Assembly (NCBI GenBank): GCA_021805025.1 | Contig: JAJZGF010000002.1 | Span: 46,102 to 101,046, forward strand | Direction of reading: 5' to 3' | Length of the DNA stretch: 54,945 nt | Source of the DNA: Acidobacteriota bacterium | Lineage (GTDB): Bacteria > Acidobacteriota > Terriglobia > Terriglobales > Acidobacteriaceae | In this document: piece after piece, positions 1 through 8,925 of the stretch | How positions within the stretch are numbered: position 1 is the first letter of the stretch | How the letters are laid out: each line of letters starts with the position of its first letter | Program-made: the position numbers and the translations under genes | The notes under the pieces: model-generated | The model's input: the letters and a program-made list of their open reading frames with translations, nothing else | Database searches by the model: none | What the model was told of the DNA's origin: nothing

Positions 1-286
1 GCACCTGGCGAGTGTTCTCCCGCGCGGCGTTCACGGCATAGGTCACCGATGCGGGCTCGAGGCTGTCGAAGACAAGGGTCTGCGCCATCTGATCGAGGTC
101 GCCGTTCCAGTCCAGTCCCTTTGGATCGCCGAGTGCGGCCACAAGGCGGCGCCACCGCGATTCAGCGCTGGCGCCGGCCGTGTCGAGCATCAGGCTCATG
201 GTCACGTCGACCTGGCGCGCAGTGTTCTCTGCCCGCTCCAGATAGCGGCTCATCCAGTAGAGGCTGTCGGCAACGCGCGAAAGCAT
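1..286 (-). CDS. Alpha-E domain protein (partial, C-terminus beyond window)
   Basis: The gene starts at ATG 286 on the minus strand, preceded by a clear Shine-Dalgarno GGGAGG at 295-300, and runs off the left edge after 95 codons. The start MLSRVADSLYWMSRYLERAE is the hallmark of the alpha-E family (DUF403), an all-helical protein rich in Arg and Glu. It begins 26 nt downstream of the circularly permuted ATP-grasp gene on the same strand, so the two form an operon. Family knowledge: alpha-E and this ATP-grasp type occur together, often with a transglutaminase-like protein and a proteasome-like peptidase, in a predicted peptide-synthesis or tagging system. Those other partners would lie outside the window. 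The exact reaction is not established. Confidence 0.88.
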   Translation of the reverse strand, partial: MLSRVADSLYWMSRYLERAENTARQVDVTMSLMLDTAGASAESRWRRLVAALGDPKGLDWNGDLDQMAQTLVFDSLEPASVTYAVNAARENTRQV

Positions 287-312
287 CGTGCTACCCTCCC
301 TGATTGTGCGAA

Positions 313-1779
313 TCACTGCGATTCCAGAACCCATGTGTCCTTGCTGCCGCCGCCCTGCGAGGAGTTGACGACCAGTGAACCTTTCTCAAGCGCCACGCGG
401 GTCAGTCCTCCGGGCACGATATTGACTTTGTCGCCAAAGAGAATGTAGGGCCGCAGATCCACGTGGCGCGGCTCAAGATGATTGCCGATCAGACACGGTG
501 CGCGCGAAAAATCCAGCGTGGGCTGCGCGATGTAATTGCGGGGATTGGCTTCAATCTGGCGGGCAAACTCCTCGCGCTGCCGCGCGGTGGAGTGCGGACC
601 GATCAACATGCCGTAGCCGCCGCTCTCGCCCACGGCCTTCACGACCAACTTGTCCAGGTTGGCCAGCACATGCTGCCGGTCTTTTTCCTCGGTGAGGAGA
701 AACGTCTCGACGTTGGGCAGGATGGCGTCTTCGTCGAGGTAGTAGCGGATGATGCGCGGTACATAAGCGTAGAGCGCCTTGTCGTCTGCCAGGCCAGTGC
801 CGAAGGCGTTGGTGACAGTGACGTTGCCGGCGCGGTAGGCGTTGAACAAGCCCGCGCATCCCAGCGAGGAGTCGCCGCGAAAGACCAGCGGATCGCTGAA
901 GTCGTCGTCCACGCGGCGATAGATGACGTCCACGCGCTTCAGCCCGTCGGTGGTGCGCATGTAGACAATATTGTCGTGCGTGACAAGATCGCGGCCCTCA
1001 ACCAGATCGATGCCCATCTGGCGCGCGAGATAGGTGTGTTCGTAATAGGCGGAGTTGAAGACGCCCGGCGTCAGCAGCACGATGTTGGGCTCCGGCCGGC
1101 CTTCCGGCGCAAGAGAGCGCAGGGTGGAGAGCAGCAACTGCGGATAATGTTCGATGGGTCGCACGCCGTAGCTCTGGAAGAGCTGCGGAAAGGTACGCTT
1201 CATCACGCGCCTGTTGGCAAGCATGTAACTGACGCCGGAAGGCACGCGCAGGTTGTCTTCCAGCACCACGAACTCGCCGTTGTCCATCCGCACCAGGTCA
1301 GAGCCCACGACGGCGATGTAGACATTGCGCGGCACCTGCAGGCCGCGCATCTGGCGCCGGTAGTGTTTGCAACTGTAGACCAGTTCGCGCGGGATCACGT
1401 GGTCGCTGAGGATTTTGGCATCCGAATAAATGTCGCGAAGAAAAAGATTCAGCGCGGTAATACGCTGCGTGAGGCCCCGCTCAATGCGATTCCATTCCTG
1501 CGCCGTGATCAGGCGCGGCAGCAAATCGTAGGGAAAGATGCGCTCGGTGCCTTCTTCGCGTCCATAGACGGTGAAGGTGATGCCCTGGGTGAGGAATGAG
1601 AGCTCCGCACTCTGTTTGCGGCGCAGCAGCTCGTCCTGGGGCAGGCGGGCCAGCGTCTCGGCCAACGCCCGATAGTGCGGCCGCAGATCGCCGCCCGACT
1701 CGCGCATCTCATCGAAGGCGCGGTCAAGCGGATAGTCTCCGAAAAGCGTTTCTACCTCCGCGGGATGGCCAGGGCTCAT
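313..1779 (-). CDS. Circularly permuted ATP-grasp type 2 protein
   Basis: 488 aa, the usual length for the CP_ATPgrasp_2 family (old DUF404/DUF407). Family motifs are visible: the N-terminal segment with [17 protein letters not shown] spacing ([14 protein letters not shown], about residues 60-75), [10 protein letters not shown] (about 80-90), the ligand-binding stretch [16 protein letters not shown] (about 170-185), [16 protein letters not shown] (about 380-395, the glycine-rich ATP-grasp loop) and a C-terminal GGLTRVAL...[15 protein letters not shown] tail. These enzymes are predicted to form amide bonds with ATP, probably making or modifying a small peptide together with alpha-E proteins; the product is unknown. 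No strong Shine-Dalgarno is seen before ATG 1779, and no obvious alternative start fits better. The alpha-E gene follows directly. Confidence 0.92.
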   Translation of the reverse strand: MSPGHPAEVETLFGDYPLDRAFDEMRESGGDLRPHYRALAETLARLPQDELLRRKQSAELSFLTQGITFTVYGREEGTERIFPYDLLPRLITAQEWNRIERGLTQRITALNLFLRDIYSDAKILSDHVIPRELVYSCKHYRRQMRGLQVPRNVYIAVVGSDLVRMDNGEFVVLEDNLRVPSGVSYMLANRRVMKRTFPQLFQSYGVRPIEHYPQLLLSTLRSLAPEGRPEPNIVLLTPGVFNSAYYEHTYLARQMGIDLVEGRDLVTHDNIVYMRTTDGLKRVDVIYRRVDDDFSDPLVFRGDSSLGCAGLFNAYRAGNVTVTNAFGTGLADDKALYAYVPRIIRYYLDEDAILPNVETFLLTEEKDRQHVLANLDKLVVKAVGESGGYGMLIGPHSTARQREEFARQIEANPRNYIAQPTLDFSRAPCLIGNHLEPRHVDLRPYILFGDKVNIVPGGLTRVALEKGSLVVNSSQGGGSKDTWVLESQ

Positions 1780-2083
1780 GCGGGTACGGCTTTCTTCGAC
1801 TGTAAATTCAGGGATCTCTCAGCCCATGCGCGAGTCTCCTCGGGATGCGGCTCTCCCGATTCTACCCCCTGGGCATCGTCCGTCTCGCCCTGTCCATTTT
1901 TTCTAACACCCGCGGCATAAGGGCAGCATCAGGAATCGACGCGTCCCGTGTGCGGACCCCGCACAGGAAGGCGTCGCCTTTTGCCGCGCATCGACAGAGG
2001 CCTGCAAAAGCGCGTGCAGAGGTCGACGTCGGCGCATTCCGCGCGGATACTGTAACCTGAATTTTTCAGGAGAACCGTTGACT
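1780..2083. other. Divergent intergenic region between ATP-grasp and M61 genes
   Basis: About 300 nt separating two divergently transcribed genes, so it should hold both promoters. I see no convincing sigma70 pair. The only clear structure is the short perfect stem at 2056-2070 next to the M61 ribosome-binding site. No small gene with a ribosome site is evident. Confidence 0.5.
2056..2070 (+). promoter_or_regulatory. Hairpin overlapping the M61 ribosome-binding site
   Basis: CCTGAA TTT TTCAGG is a perfect 6-bp stem with a 3-nt loop. Its 3' arm contains the first bases of the Shine-Dalgarno AGGAGA (2068-2073) that serves ATG 2084. If formed in the mRNA it would partly hide the ribosome-binding site. 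This is seen in sequence; a regulatory effect is inferred. Confidence 0.35.
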
Positions 2084-4027
2084 ATGCCGATGCAGCGCGG
2101 GTTGTTGTTTCCAGCCACCGCTTTTTGCCTTGCCGCCTTTGCCCTTGCGCCTGCCATGGCGCAGAGGACGCCGATTCAGATCACAGCCGACCTGACCGAT
2201 GCGCCGCGCAAGCTCTATCACGCGGAGATCGATCTGCCCGTACAGGCCGGCCCTCTCACCCTAACCACACCGGAATGGATTCCCGGCACGCACATGCCCG
2301 CCGGGCCTGCGGAGGACATCACCGGCGTGGTCTTCACCGTGAATGGCAAGCCGGTGCCGTGGCGACGCGACGATGTGGACCTCTACTCGTTTCATCTCAC
2401 CATTCCAGAAGGTGTGACAACGCTCCACGCGCATCTGGATTGCATCGTGACAGCGCGGGTCTCGCAGAAGATTGCCGTGCTGGAGTGGGAGAAACTGCTG
2501 ATTTATCCCGCGCATATTCCGGTGCGCGAGATTCCCATTCAGCCTTCGCTGAAGGTGCCGGCGGGCTGGGGCGTGGGCACGGCGCTGACGCCGCTCGGCG
2601 CCGGGCCCTATCCCGTGCCGGCCGCCGGCAGCATCACGCACTTTGCCGCGACCAATGTCGAGCAGTTGGAAGACTCGCCCATCATCGCCGGCGAGTATTT
2701 CCACGAGTACGCGCTGGCGCCGACGATCACGCCCAGGCATTATCTGGATGTAGTCTCGGACCAGCCGGAAGACTCAAAGCTGCGCCCGGCGTTTCTGGCC
2801 GAGGTCGGCAACCTGGTGCGTGAGGCCGATGCGCTGTATGCTTCGCACCACTACAACGTCTACCACTTCCTGCTCACGCTGTCCGACGTTGCCGGCGGTG
2901 AGGGCCTTGAGCATGGCCAGTCGTCAGACAACGGTGTAGGCGAAAAGGGCTTTGCAGATCCCGTGCATCAACTTGCGGACGCTGATCTGCTCTCGCACGA
3001 GTTTACGCACTCGTGGAACGGCAAGTATCGCCGCCCCGTGGGCCTCTATCAGCCGGACTTTGCCACTCCGCAGCAGGGCGCAATGCTGTGGGTCTATGAG
3101 GGCATGACGGAGTATCTGGGCAATGTGCTCGCCGCGCGCTCGGGCCTGAAGACCCAGGAGCAGTATCGCGATGTGCTCGCCTTCACCGCGGCGACGCTGG
3201 ACTACAGGCCAGGGCGCGACTGGAGGCCGACAGAAGACACTGCGGTCGCGGCAAGCATTCTGCGCGGTCGCAATCAGACGTGGGCCAACTGGCGGCGCGG
3301 TCAGGACTACTATTTTGAGGGTGAGTTGTTGTGGCTCGATGCGGACACGCTCATCCGACAGAGGACGAACAACAAAAAGTCGCTCGATGACTTTGAACAT
3401 ATCTTCCTGGCCAAGGGCGGCAACACGGGTCCGCTGATTGTGCCGTACACCTTTGACGAGCTGGTGCAGGACCTGAACGCCGTGACGCCCTATGACTGGG
3501 CCGCGTTCCTGCATGACCGCATCGACAACATCAACCCCCGCGCCGACCTCGCGGGTATTGATCAGGGCGGCTACAAGCTGGTGTACAAAGACCAGCCCAA
3601 CGCAGCGGAGCGTACGATGTCGGCAGCCGGAGGCCGGCGCGGCGGCGGAGTGGAGTGCTGGTACTCGATTGGGCTTCGCGTGACCAAGGATGGAACCATC
3701 AGCGACGTGCGCTGGAACGGTCCTTCCGACAAGGCACAGCTTGCGCCCGGCGAAAAGATTCTAGCTGTGGATGGGCAGATCTTTTCCGCGGACCGGCTGC
3801 GGGAAGCGATTCGCGCCGCAAAGGGAACGAGCGAGCCGATCCATATGATCGTGCAGGCGGATACGTACGTCTCCGCGGCAGAGATCGATTACCACGATGG
3901 GGAGCGTTATCCGGTGCTGGAACGCGTGGATGGTTCGCCCGATTATCTGGACAAGATCACCGCGCCTCGGACGACGCCGGAAAAGGTCGACGAGGCAAAG
4001 TCGCCTGGGGACGAAGCCGCGCAATAG
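2084..4027 (+). CDS. M61 family metallopeptidase (glycyl aminopeptidase type) with PDZ domain
   Basis: 647 aa. I chose ATG 2084, about 10 nt after AGGAGA; a TTG at 2078 is too close to that site. A signal peptide is evident (hydrophobic stretch ending APAMA-Q), so the enzyme is exported. The N-terminal beta domain (about 25-250) is followed by a thermolysin-like catalytic domain with the zinc motif HEFTHSWNG at about residue 305 (HExxH) and the downstream Glu ligand in WVYEGMTEYLG. The C-terminal third holds a PDZ domain (about 540-610, with GLRVTKDGTISDV and GEKILAVDG). The family cleaves N-terminal small residues, notably glycine, from peptides. It stands alone, divergent from the ATP-grasp pair and convergent with the MFS gene. 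A functional link with the peptide-ligase pair is possible but unproven. Confidence 0.95.
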   Translation: MPMQRGLLFPATAFCLAAFALAPAMAQRTPIQITADLTDAPRKLYHAEIDLPVQAGPLTLTTPEWIPGTHMPAGPAEDITGVVFTVNGKPVPWRRDDVDLYSFHLTIPEGVTTLHAHLDCIVTARVSQKIAVLEWEKLLIYPAHIPVREIPIQPSLKVPAGWGVGTALTPLGAGPYPVPAAGSITHFAATNVEQLEDSPIIAGEYFHEYALAPTITPRHYLDVVSDQPEDSKLRPAFLAEVGNLVREADALYASHHYNVYHFLLTLSDVAGGEGLEHGQSSDNGVGEKGFADPVHQLADADLLSHEFTHSWNGKYRRPVGLYQPDFATPQQGAMLWVYEGMTEYLGNVLAARSGLKTQEQYRDVLAFTAATLDYRPGRDWRPTEDTAVAASILRGRNQTWANWRRGQDYYFEGELLWLDADTLIRQRTNNKKSLDDFEHIFLAKGGNTGPLIVPYTFDELVQDLNAVTPYDWAAFLHDRIDNINPRADLAGIDQGGYKLVYKDQPNAAERTMSAAGGRRGGGVECWYSIGLRVTKDGTISDVRWNGPSDKAQLAPGEKILAVDGQIFSADRLREAIRAAKGTSEPIHMIVQADTYVSAAEIDYHDGERYPVLERVDGSPDYLDKITAPRTTPEKVDEAKSPGDEAAQ

Positions 4028-4028
4028 C

Positions 4029-4063
4029 GCGCACACAGCCGGAGTCGGCCCTGCGGCGTGCGC
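4029..4063. terminator. Possible hairpin between convergent M61 and MFS genes
   Basis: GCGCAC (4029-4034) pairs with GTGCGC (4058-4063), and an inner GCCG-gagt-CGGC stem sits at 4038-4049. It lies exactly in the short convergent gap. There is no T-run on either side, so it is only a weak terminator candidate. Confidence 0.3.
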
Positions 4064-4064
4064 C

Positions 4065-5231
4065 TTATGCCGCGGGGTTGACGCTCCAGCCCGGATCTTC
4101 CCCCTGGGGCCTGCGCAGCATCGGCAGCAGCAGTGTCATCACCGCCAGCGCCGCGGGAATCGTCAGCATCCCCATACGAAGGCTGCCGGTGTGGGAGGAA
4201 ATCCAGCCCGCAAGCCAGGGCAGGACGGAGCCTCCAAGACCGGCAGTAGCCAGGATCCAGCGTGTGTCAGAACTATGCCGGGCGCGCGCGAAGAATGAGG
4301 CAATCACCAGCGGATAGATTGGCGCGAGAGCCGCGCCCAGCAGCAGCATGGCCGCGCTCTGGCTGGCTGTTGAAGGCAGCACAAAGAGCAGCAGTGCCGC
4401 AGCCAGCGCGGTGAGCACTGCAAGGCGGAAGACACGCGTGGGGTCTGCGCGCAACAGCAGCAGGGACGAAAGGCCGCGCGAGGCGAGAAACCCGAGGAAG
4501 TAAAGCGAGGAGGCGGCCGCCGCATGCGCGGCCCCGGCGCCGGTGGAACGTAGAATAAAGCTGGCCAGCCACGTGACCGCTGCATTCTCAACGCCGACCT
4601 GCAGAAACGTGGCGAAGGCAAAGACCAGTATCAGGCGAAGATGTGCCGTGCGCGTTGAGGCATGCAGGGTGCGCGGCGCTTCGGGAGCATCCTGCAGCAG
4701 CAGAGCACAGGCCAGTGACGCGGCAGCGGCCAACCCTGAAAGCAGCAGATAGGCGGCACGCTCGTCGTGATGCAGCAGCACGCGCGCAGCCAGCAGTGGC
4801 GCCATAAGAGCCCCGGCGCTCCAACTGAAGTTCAGAAACGTGAGCATCGGCGCGCAGCGCAGTGGAAAACTGCGGCCTACGAGCAGGTTCACGGCTGACA
4901 TGGGAATGCCGTTGCTGATGCCGAGCAGAAAGAAGACGAAGGGCAGCAAGGGGCGCGTCGCGATCGTTATCCCCAGACAGCAGGCAGACATCAGCAGAAA
5001 GCTCAGCGCCAGGTTGCGGGTGTAGTTTCCGCGGCAGAAGATGGCGCCCAGCGTGGTGCCGGCAAAGTAGCAGAGAAACAGCAGGCCCGACTGGTGATCG
5101 CGCAGATGGAAGCGAAGGGCGATCGAGGGTAGCAGCGGTCCGCCAATTGCCTGGACGATCCCGGTGAGTGCGAACACCGGATGCAGCACAAAGAGGGTGC
5201 GCCGCGGAGAGGCCTCTGTGCCGGCCTGCAT
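4065..5231 (-). CDS. MFS transporter, probably sugar uptake (FHS/fucose-permease-like)
   Basis: 388 aa with about twelve hydrophobic helices and a short cytoplasmic N-terminus. Start: ATG 5231 lies 7 nt after the LacI stop with GGAG about 11 nt upstream; an in-frame GTG at 5261 would overlap the LacI gene by 23 nt and has no ribosome site. The helix 1 region (HPVFALTGIVQAIGGPLLP) and helix 2 (SGLLFLCYFAGTTLGAI) resemble the fucose/glucose permease branch of the major facilitator superfamily. It is co-transcribed with the LacI regulator upstream, which suggests uptake of a sugar or glycoside sensed by that regulator. The substrate cannot be read from the sequence. Confidence 0.85.
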   Translation of the reverse strand: MQAGTEASPRRTLFVLHPVFALTGIVQAIGGPLLPSIALRFHLRDHQSGLLFLCYFAGTTLGAIFCRGNYTRNLALSFLLMSACCLGITIATRPLLPFVFFLLGISNGIPMSAVNLLVGRSFPLRCAPMLTFLNFSWSAGALMAPLLAARVLLHHDERAAYLLLSGLAAAASLACALLLQDAPEAPRTLHASTRTAHLRLILVFAFATFLQVGVENAAVTWLASFILRSTGAGAAHAAAASSLYFLGFLASRGLSSLLLLRADPTRVFRLAVLTALAAALLLFVLPSTASQSAAMLLLGAALAPIYPLVIASFFARARHSSDTRWILATAGLGGSVLPWLAGWISSHTGSLRMGMLTIPAALAVMTLLLPMLRRPQGEDPGWSVNPAA

Positions 5232-5238
5232 CGCTGGG

Positions 5239-6309
5239 TCAGCTCCGCTTTGCACGCGCACGTCGCGGGCCTGGCGGGCTTGTGGACTCGCGAATCACAA
5301 GCTCCGGATGAATCGGCACGATGTCTGGAAACGTTGCCTGTCCGCGAATGCGTTGCAGCAGAATGCGAGCCGCCACCTGGCCCATCTCGACCAGAGGCTG
5401 GCGAATGGTGGTGAGGCTGGGGTTGTGGAAAGATGCGCCCTGGATGTCGTCGAAGCCTACGACGGAGACATCCTGCGGCACGCGCAGTCCGTGGTCCGCA
5501 AGCGCGCGGGTTGCTCCGATGGCGGAAATGTCGTTGTAGCAGACCAGGGCGGAGAAGTCGACGCCGCGCTCCAACAGCTCATTGGCAGGCACATAACCGA
5601 GCTCCGGCGTAGAAGCCTTCAGGCGCAACTGCACCGTCAGTTCCGGCGGAACCGTTATCTTCAGCTCCCGCGCGACGGTCATTAGGCATTCCCAGCGGTC
5701 ATCGGCGTCGGAGCTGTGGCTGCCGCCGCGCATCATCGCGATGCGGCGATGGCCGAGCTGATGCAGATGGCGCAGGGCCAACTCCGCCGCTCGACGCTGA
5801 TCGAGCACCACATTGGTCGCACCTTCAATTCTCTTGTGGCCTGCCACCACGACCGTGGGCAGGTTGAAGCCCTTCTCCAGAATGGTGTCGATGAGGATGA
5901 AGCCCTCGACCGAGCGGTCCATCAGCAGCCGCGGATACTCCTCGATGAGGTCCGGCTTGCGGCGGTGGCTTACGGTCAGGTAAAAATAGCCTTCTTCGAT
6001 GAGGAACTCTTCAACTCCGGCCAGCACCTGGGTGGCGTAGCTGTCACTCAACTCCGGTACGAGCACACCGATGGTGAAGGTCTGCCGCTTGCGCAGCGAG
6101 CGCGCATAAAAGCTGGGCCGGTAGTCAAATTTGGCCGCAGCCTCGATCACACGGTTGCGCGTCTCCTGCGGTATCGATCGAACGCCCGGCGCGTTGTTCA
6201 GAACCAGAGAAATGGTCGCCGGTGAAAGATTCAGATATTCACCCAGCGCGCGCAGGCCGATGGGTTGACCGGGCTGTGGCTCCACGCCAGCTTTGATTCT
6301 CTTGGACAT
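5239..6309 (-). CDS. LacI family transcriptional regulator
   Basis: 356 aa. N-terminal LacI helix-turn-helix at about 19-75 ([20 protein letters not shown]...), then a periplasmic-binding-protein-like effector domain (about 75-345) ending in the typical VVGFDDI...LTTIRQPL...ILLQRI pattern. ATG 6309 has a good AGGAG site at 6313-6317. A small palindrome TGTTGTAACA (6317-6326) touches that site and could be an autoregulatory operator, though it lacks the CG centre usual for the family. The gene precedes and nearly abuts the MFS gene, so it probably controls sugar uptake in response to the transported substrate. It is clearly paralogous to the LacI protein at 43358-44410, sharing the [24 protein letters not shown] segment. 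Confidence 0.93.
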   Translation of the reverse strand: MSKRIKAGVEPQPGQPIGLRALGEYLNLSPATISLVLNNAPGVRSIPQETRNRVIEAAAKFDYRPSFYARSLRKRQTFTIGVLVPELSDSYATQVLAGVEEFLIEEGYFYLTVSHRRKPDLIEEYPRLLMDRSVEGFILIDTILEKGFNLPTVVVAGHKRIEGATNVVLDQRRAAELALRHLHQLGHRRIAMMRGGSHSSDADDRWECLMTVARELKITVPPELTVQLRLKASTPELGYVPANELLERGVDFSALVCYNDISAIGATRALADHGLRVPQDVSVVGFDDIQGASFHNPSLTTIRQPLVEMGQVAARILLQRIRGQATFPDIVPIHPELVIRESTSPPGPRRARAKRS

Positions 6310-6426
6310 TCACTCCTGTTGTAACACCTTTGGGCAGACTGGCGTGTCGGCGCCTGCGGCCAGCGCGCTTCACGAGCCGGAACAGCGGACGCGATGCGGC
6401 ACGCGGACCGGTCGTCAGAGACACGA

Positions 6427-6455
6427 CCGCCCCCCGGTGAAGGATCGGGAGGCGG
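6427..6455 (-). terminator. Hairpin downstream of rplI, no T-tract
   Basis: CCGCCCCCCG (6427-6436) and CGGGAGGCGG (6446-6455) form a 10-bp GC stem with one G-U pair. It lies just after the rplI stop at the end of the ribosomal-protein run. The lack of a following U-run on the minus strand makes it a weak intrinsic terminator. Confidence 0.4.
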
Positions 6456-6478
6456 CGCGGGGTGTTGGGTTGGCTGGG

Positions 6479-6958
6479 CTACTCGGCGACTGCGGCTTCC
6501 GCCACAGGCTCGCCGGCCTCGGCAGCAACCAGCACCTTGACGTGCGCCGAGACTTCGCGGTGCAACCGGATGGCTACGGTGTAATCGCCCACGCTCTTCA
6601 GCGGTTCAGCCAGCTGAATCTTGCGGCGATCCACTTCGAAGCCCCTGGCCGCCAGTTCCCCGGCGATATCGGCCGAAGTTACGGAGCCGAACAGATGGCC
6701 ATGGTCGCCGGACTTGCGGGTGAAGCTGAGGGTGAGGGCCTCAAAGGCAGGCACCTGTTGCTCGGCTTGCGCCTTTTCCGCAGCAGAGCGGCGTGCGGCG
6801 GCGTGCTTCATCTGATCGATGACGGCCTTGTTGGCCAGGGTAGCCTGCAGCGCCAGCTTGCGGGGCAGCAGAAAGTTGCGACCGTAGCCGTCTGCGACCT
6901 TTACCACGTCTCCGCGGTGGCCCAGGTTTACTACGTCTTCCTTCAAAATCACTTCCAT
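6479..6958 (-). CDS. rplI: 50S ribosomal protein bL9
   Basis: 159 aa. Start ATG 6958 is preceded by GGAGAATTTCCG and gives the canonical MEVILKEDVVNLGHRGDVV... N-terminus. The N-terminal 23S rRNA-binding domain (1-50, with VADGYGRNFLLPRKLA) is joined by a long helix (about 50-80) to the C-terminal domain (about 80-150). The last residues are an Ala/Glu-rich tail. bL9 sits at the base of the L1 stalk. It closes the rpsF-rpsR-rplI run, 196 nt after rpsR, a gap that holds a strong hairpin. Confidence 0.98.
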   Translation of the reverse strand: MEVILKEDVVNLGHRGDVVKVADGYGRNFLLPRKLALQATLANKAVIDQMKHAAARRSAAEKAQAEQQVPAFEALTLSFTRKSGDHGHLFGSVTSADIAGELAARGFEVDRRKIQLAEPLKSVGDYTVAIRLHREVSAHVKVLVAAEAGEPVAEAAVAE

Positions 6959-7093
6959 CGGAAATTCTCCAGTGTTCCAGGCGGTGCTCGCCGGCTTGCC
7001 ATATTGGTTAGACACCAACGGAAGCCATCGGTTGCCCCGCGCAACGTTCTTCAATTACATCCATCGTCTGGCCGCCAGCATAATCCGCTTTTT

Positions 7094-7127
7094 CCGTTCT
7101 GACCCTACTACAAATGGGTCAGAGCGG
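7094..7127 (-). promoter_or_regulatory. Hairpin in the rpsR-rplI spacer
   Basis: On the minus strand TCTGACCC pairs with GGGTCAGA (8 bp, loop of 10 nt), extended by CCG/CGG across one mismatch. It lies between rpsR and rplI. No U-run follows in the direction of transcription, so it may be an mRNA-processing or stability element rather than a terminator. Confidence 0.4.
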
Positions 7128-7154
7128 ACGGATTCACCGGGGACCGCCGCCGGT

Positions 7155-7559
7155 TTAGTGGCGGGTGGCGAAGGGCAGCAGGGCGATGTTGCGGGCCTGC
7201 TTGATGGCGCGGGTGAGCCGACGCTGGTGCGTGGTGCAGACGCCGGTCAGGCGGCGAGGCACAATCTTGCCGCGCTCGGCCACAAACCCTTGCAGCAAAC
7301 GCACATCGCGGTACGGAATCGCGTCAATCTTCTCGGTGCAGAACTTGCAGACCTTTTTGCGGCGGAAGAACTTGCCGCGTCCGCCGGGACCACCCGAGGG
7401 CCGCCCGCCGGGGCCTCCGCCAGGACGCGGTCCGCGCGGCGGCGCTCCTGAACCTGAACCTGAGCCTGAGCTCACGCTGGGACCGGAATCCCCGCCGGAG
7501 GCGGCTTGCGGTGCTGCTGCGCCCGTCTCGGGCGCCTTGCCATTGGTTTCATCAGACAT
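7155..7559 (-). CDS. rpsR: 30S ribosomal protein bS18 with a long N-terminal extension
   Basis: 134 aa against about 75-90 in most bacteria. The C-terminal 75 residues are a normal bS18 with KVCKFC near the N-side, [27 protein letters not shown] and [23 protein letters not shown]. The first 60 residues are low-complexity, rich in Ser, Gly, Pro and Ala and then Arg/Gly ([20 protein letters not shown]), and likely disordered. ATG 7559 is followed by an acidic start MSDETNGK. bS18 binds 16S rRNA on the platform as a pair with bS6. It lies 119 nt after rpsF; the ssb gene often found between them is absent here. Confidence 0.97.
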   Translation of the reverse strand: MSDETNGKAPETGAAAPQAASGGDSGPSVSSGSGSGSGAPPRGPRPGGGPGGRPSGGPGGRGKFFRRKKVCKFCTEKIDAIPYRDVRLLQGFVAERGKIVPRRLTGVCTTHQRRLTRAIKQARNIALLPFATRH

Positions 7560-7678
7560 AGTGTTTCCTCATGACTCTCTTCGCGTTCTGCGCCCTGGGG
7601 GGCACAGTGACACAGGATCGGGCCGAACCCGGCTCGCCGATGGATCAGGCAGCCGCGAGCGGCAATTCATAACAAGCC

Positions 7679-8098
7679 CTAAGCGCTGGCCTGAACGGGC
7701 TCGGGAGCCTCCGCAACCGGAGCAGCGGAAGGAACCGGAGCAGCCGGCTCGGCGCTGACCTTGCGGCGGGTTCCGCGCAGCGCCTTTACCTTGGCCAGGC
7801 GCTTCTCTTCCTCGTCGATGCGCACGGTGATGAACTTGATCACTGGCTCGGAGACGCGCAGGCGGCGCTCGAGTTCCAGCACGACCGCACCATTGGCCTC
7901 GATGGTCATCAGCACGTAGTTGCCGTCATTGAACTTGCGCACCATATACGCCAGTTTGCGACGGCCCATCTTTTCGACGGTTTTGATCGCGCCGCCGCCA
8001 TTGGTCACGGAAGTGGTGAAGCCGGCGATCAGCTTGTCCACATCCTCCTCGGCCGCATCGGGCCGAACGATAAACATTACCTCATACAAACGCGACAT
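7679..8098 (-). CDS. rpsF: 30S ribosomal protein bS6
   Basis: 139 aa. ATG 8098 gives MSRLYEVMFIVRPD, the standard bS6 start, preceded by AAGGAAACCGG; an upstream in-frame start at 8125 is not needed. The ferredoxin-like fold region (1-95) contains KTVEKMGRRKLAYMVRKFNDGNYVLM and LERRLRVSEPVIKFITVRIDEE. The last 40 residues are an Ala/Pro/Val-rich tail of the kind common in bS6. It partners bS18, whose gene follows. Confidence 0.98.
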   Translation of the reverse strand: MSRLYEVMFIVRPDAAEEDVDKLIAGFTTSVTNGGGAIKTVEKMGRRKLAYMVRKFNDGNYVLMTIEANGAVVLELERRLRVSEPVIKFITVRIDEEEKRLAKVKALRGTRRKVSAEPAAPVPSAAPVAEAPEPVQASA

Positions 8099-8229
8099 CC
8101 GGTTTCCTTTTCCGCTGGAGCCCACTTGCCCCAGCCGCTGCCGCCGGCAAACACCATAGCGGCCATTCCCTGTCAGCAGGTCTTCCCCAGGTCCTCGGTC
8201 ATTCGTCCCTTGGTCCCCGCTCCTGCTGC

Positions 8230-8922
8230 TTACTCTTCCGCCGAGCCGTTTCGCTCGCGGCGGTTGAACTCATTCATCGCGGCTGCCGGACCGGCTTCAA
8301 TGATGCGCCGCGTGGCCGTAGCCGCCCGGTCCAACACTTCGTCCAGTACCGCCAACTCCGCCTTGCGCATGGGCGACAGCAGGTAATCCCTGCCGGGCCG
8401 TCTGCCGGAGGCTCTCGCCTCTGGAGGAAGATCCGGCCCCACGCCGATCCGCAGGCGCAGCCATTCCTGGCTGTTGAGAGCGCCGGTGACGCTGCGGGCT
8501 CCGTTGTGGCCGGCAGGCGAACCGCGCTCCCTGATCTTGAGGCTGCCGAACGTCAAGTCCAGCTCGTCGTAAATCACAAGCAGGTCTTTGGCCGGGTCAG
8601 CCTCAAACTCCCGCACCAGAGCGGCCACTGCGGCTCCGCTCAGGTTCATAAAGGTCTCCGGCTTGGCCAGAACCACCTCGCGCCCTGCAACACGGCAGGT
8701 TGCGGTTGTGGCCCGGCAACGCCGGTTCTGCACCACAACGCCCTCTTGCTGGGCGATGCGGTCAATCGCCATGAACCCCGCGTTATGCGGCGTCCACAGG
8801 TATTCGAGGCCCGGATTGCCCAGCCCCACCACCAAAAAGGGGCCGGGGCGTCCGGTTGAGCCGGAGCCCCCAGCAAGTGATTTAGGCTCGCTGGGGTGAG
8901 CGGACTCGCTTGATTCCGCCAA
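8230..8922 (-). CDS. pth: Peptidyl-tRNA hydrolase
   Basis: 230 aa. Hydrolyses the ester bond of peptidyl-tRNA dropped from ribosomes. The catalytic set is present: Asn in VVGLGNPG, His in TPHNAGF, Asp in VIYDELDL and Asn in AGHNGARS. The only start leaving enough protein before the first strand is TTG 8922, 3 nt after the rplY stop, which gives about 28 extra Ser/Gly/Pro-rich residues before FLVVGLGNPG. GTG codons inside FLVVG would cut the first beta-strand. The C-terminal part has an insertion (PEARASGRRPGRDYLLSPM). The tight spacing to rplY implies coupled translation. Confidence 0.95.
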   Translation of the reverse strand: MAESSESAHPSEPKSLAGGSGSTGRPGPFLVVGLGNPGLEYLWTPHNAGFMAIDRIAQQEGVVVQNRRCRATTATCRVAGREVVLAKPETFMNLSGAAVAALVREFEADPAKDLLVIYDELDLTFGSLKIRERGSPAGHNGARSVTGALNSQEWLRLRIGVGPDLPPEARASGRRPGRDYLLSPMRKAELAVLDEVLDRAATATRRIIEAGPAAAMNEFNRRERNGSAEE

Positions 8923-8925
8923 GGC

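Noticed and set aside
463..1599. Long plus-strand frame opposite the ATP-grasp gene
   Set aside because: The minus-strand protein has clear family motifs; the plus-strand translation has none.
7560..7678. ssb gene between rpsF and rpsR
   Set aside because: Only 119 nt, no coding frame; ssb is simply not here.
8099..8229. bS6:bS18-binding leader RNA before rpsF
   Set aside because: I could not identify the characteristic loop with confidence.
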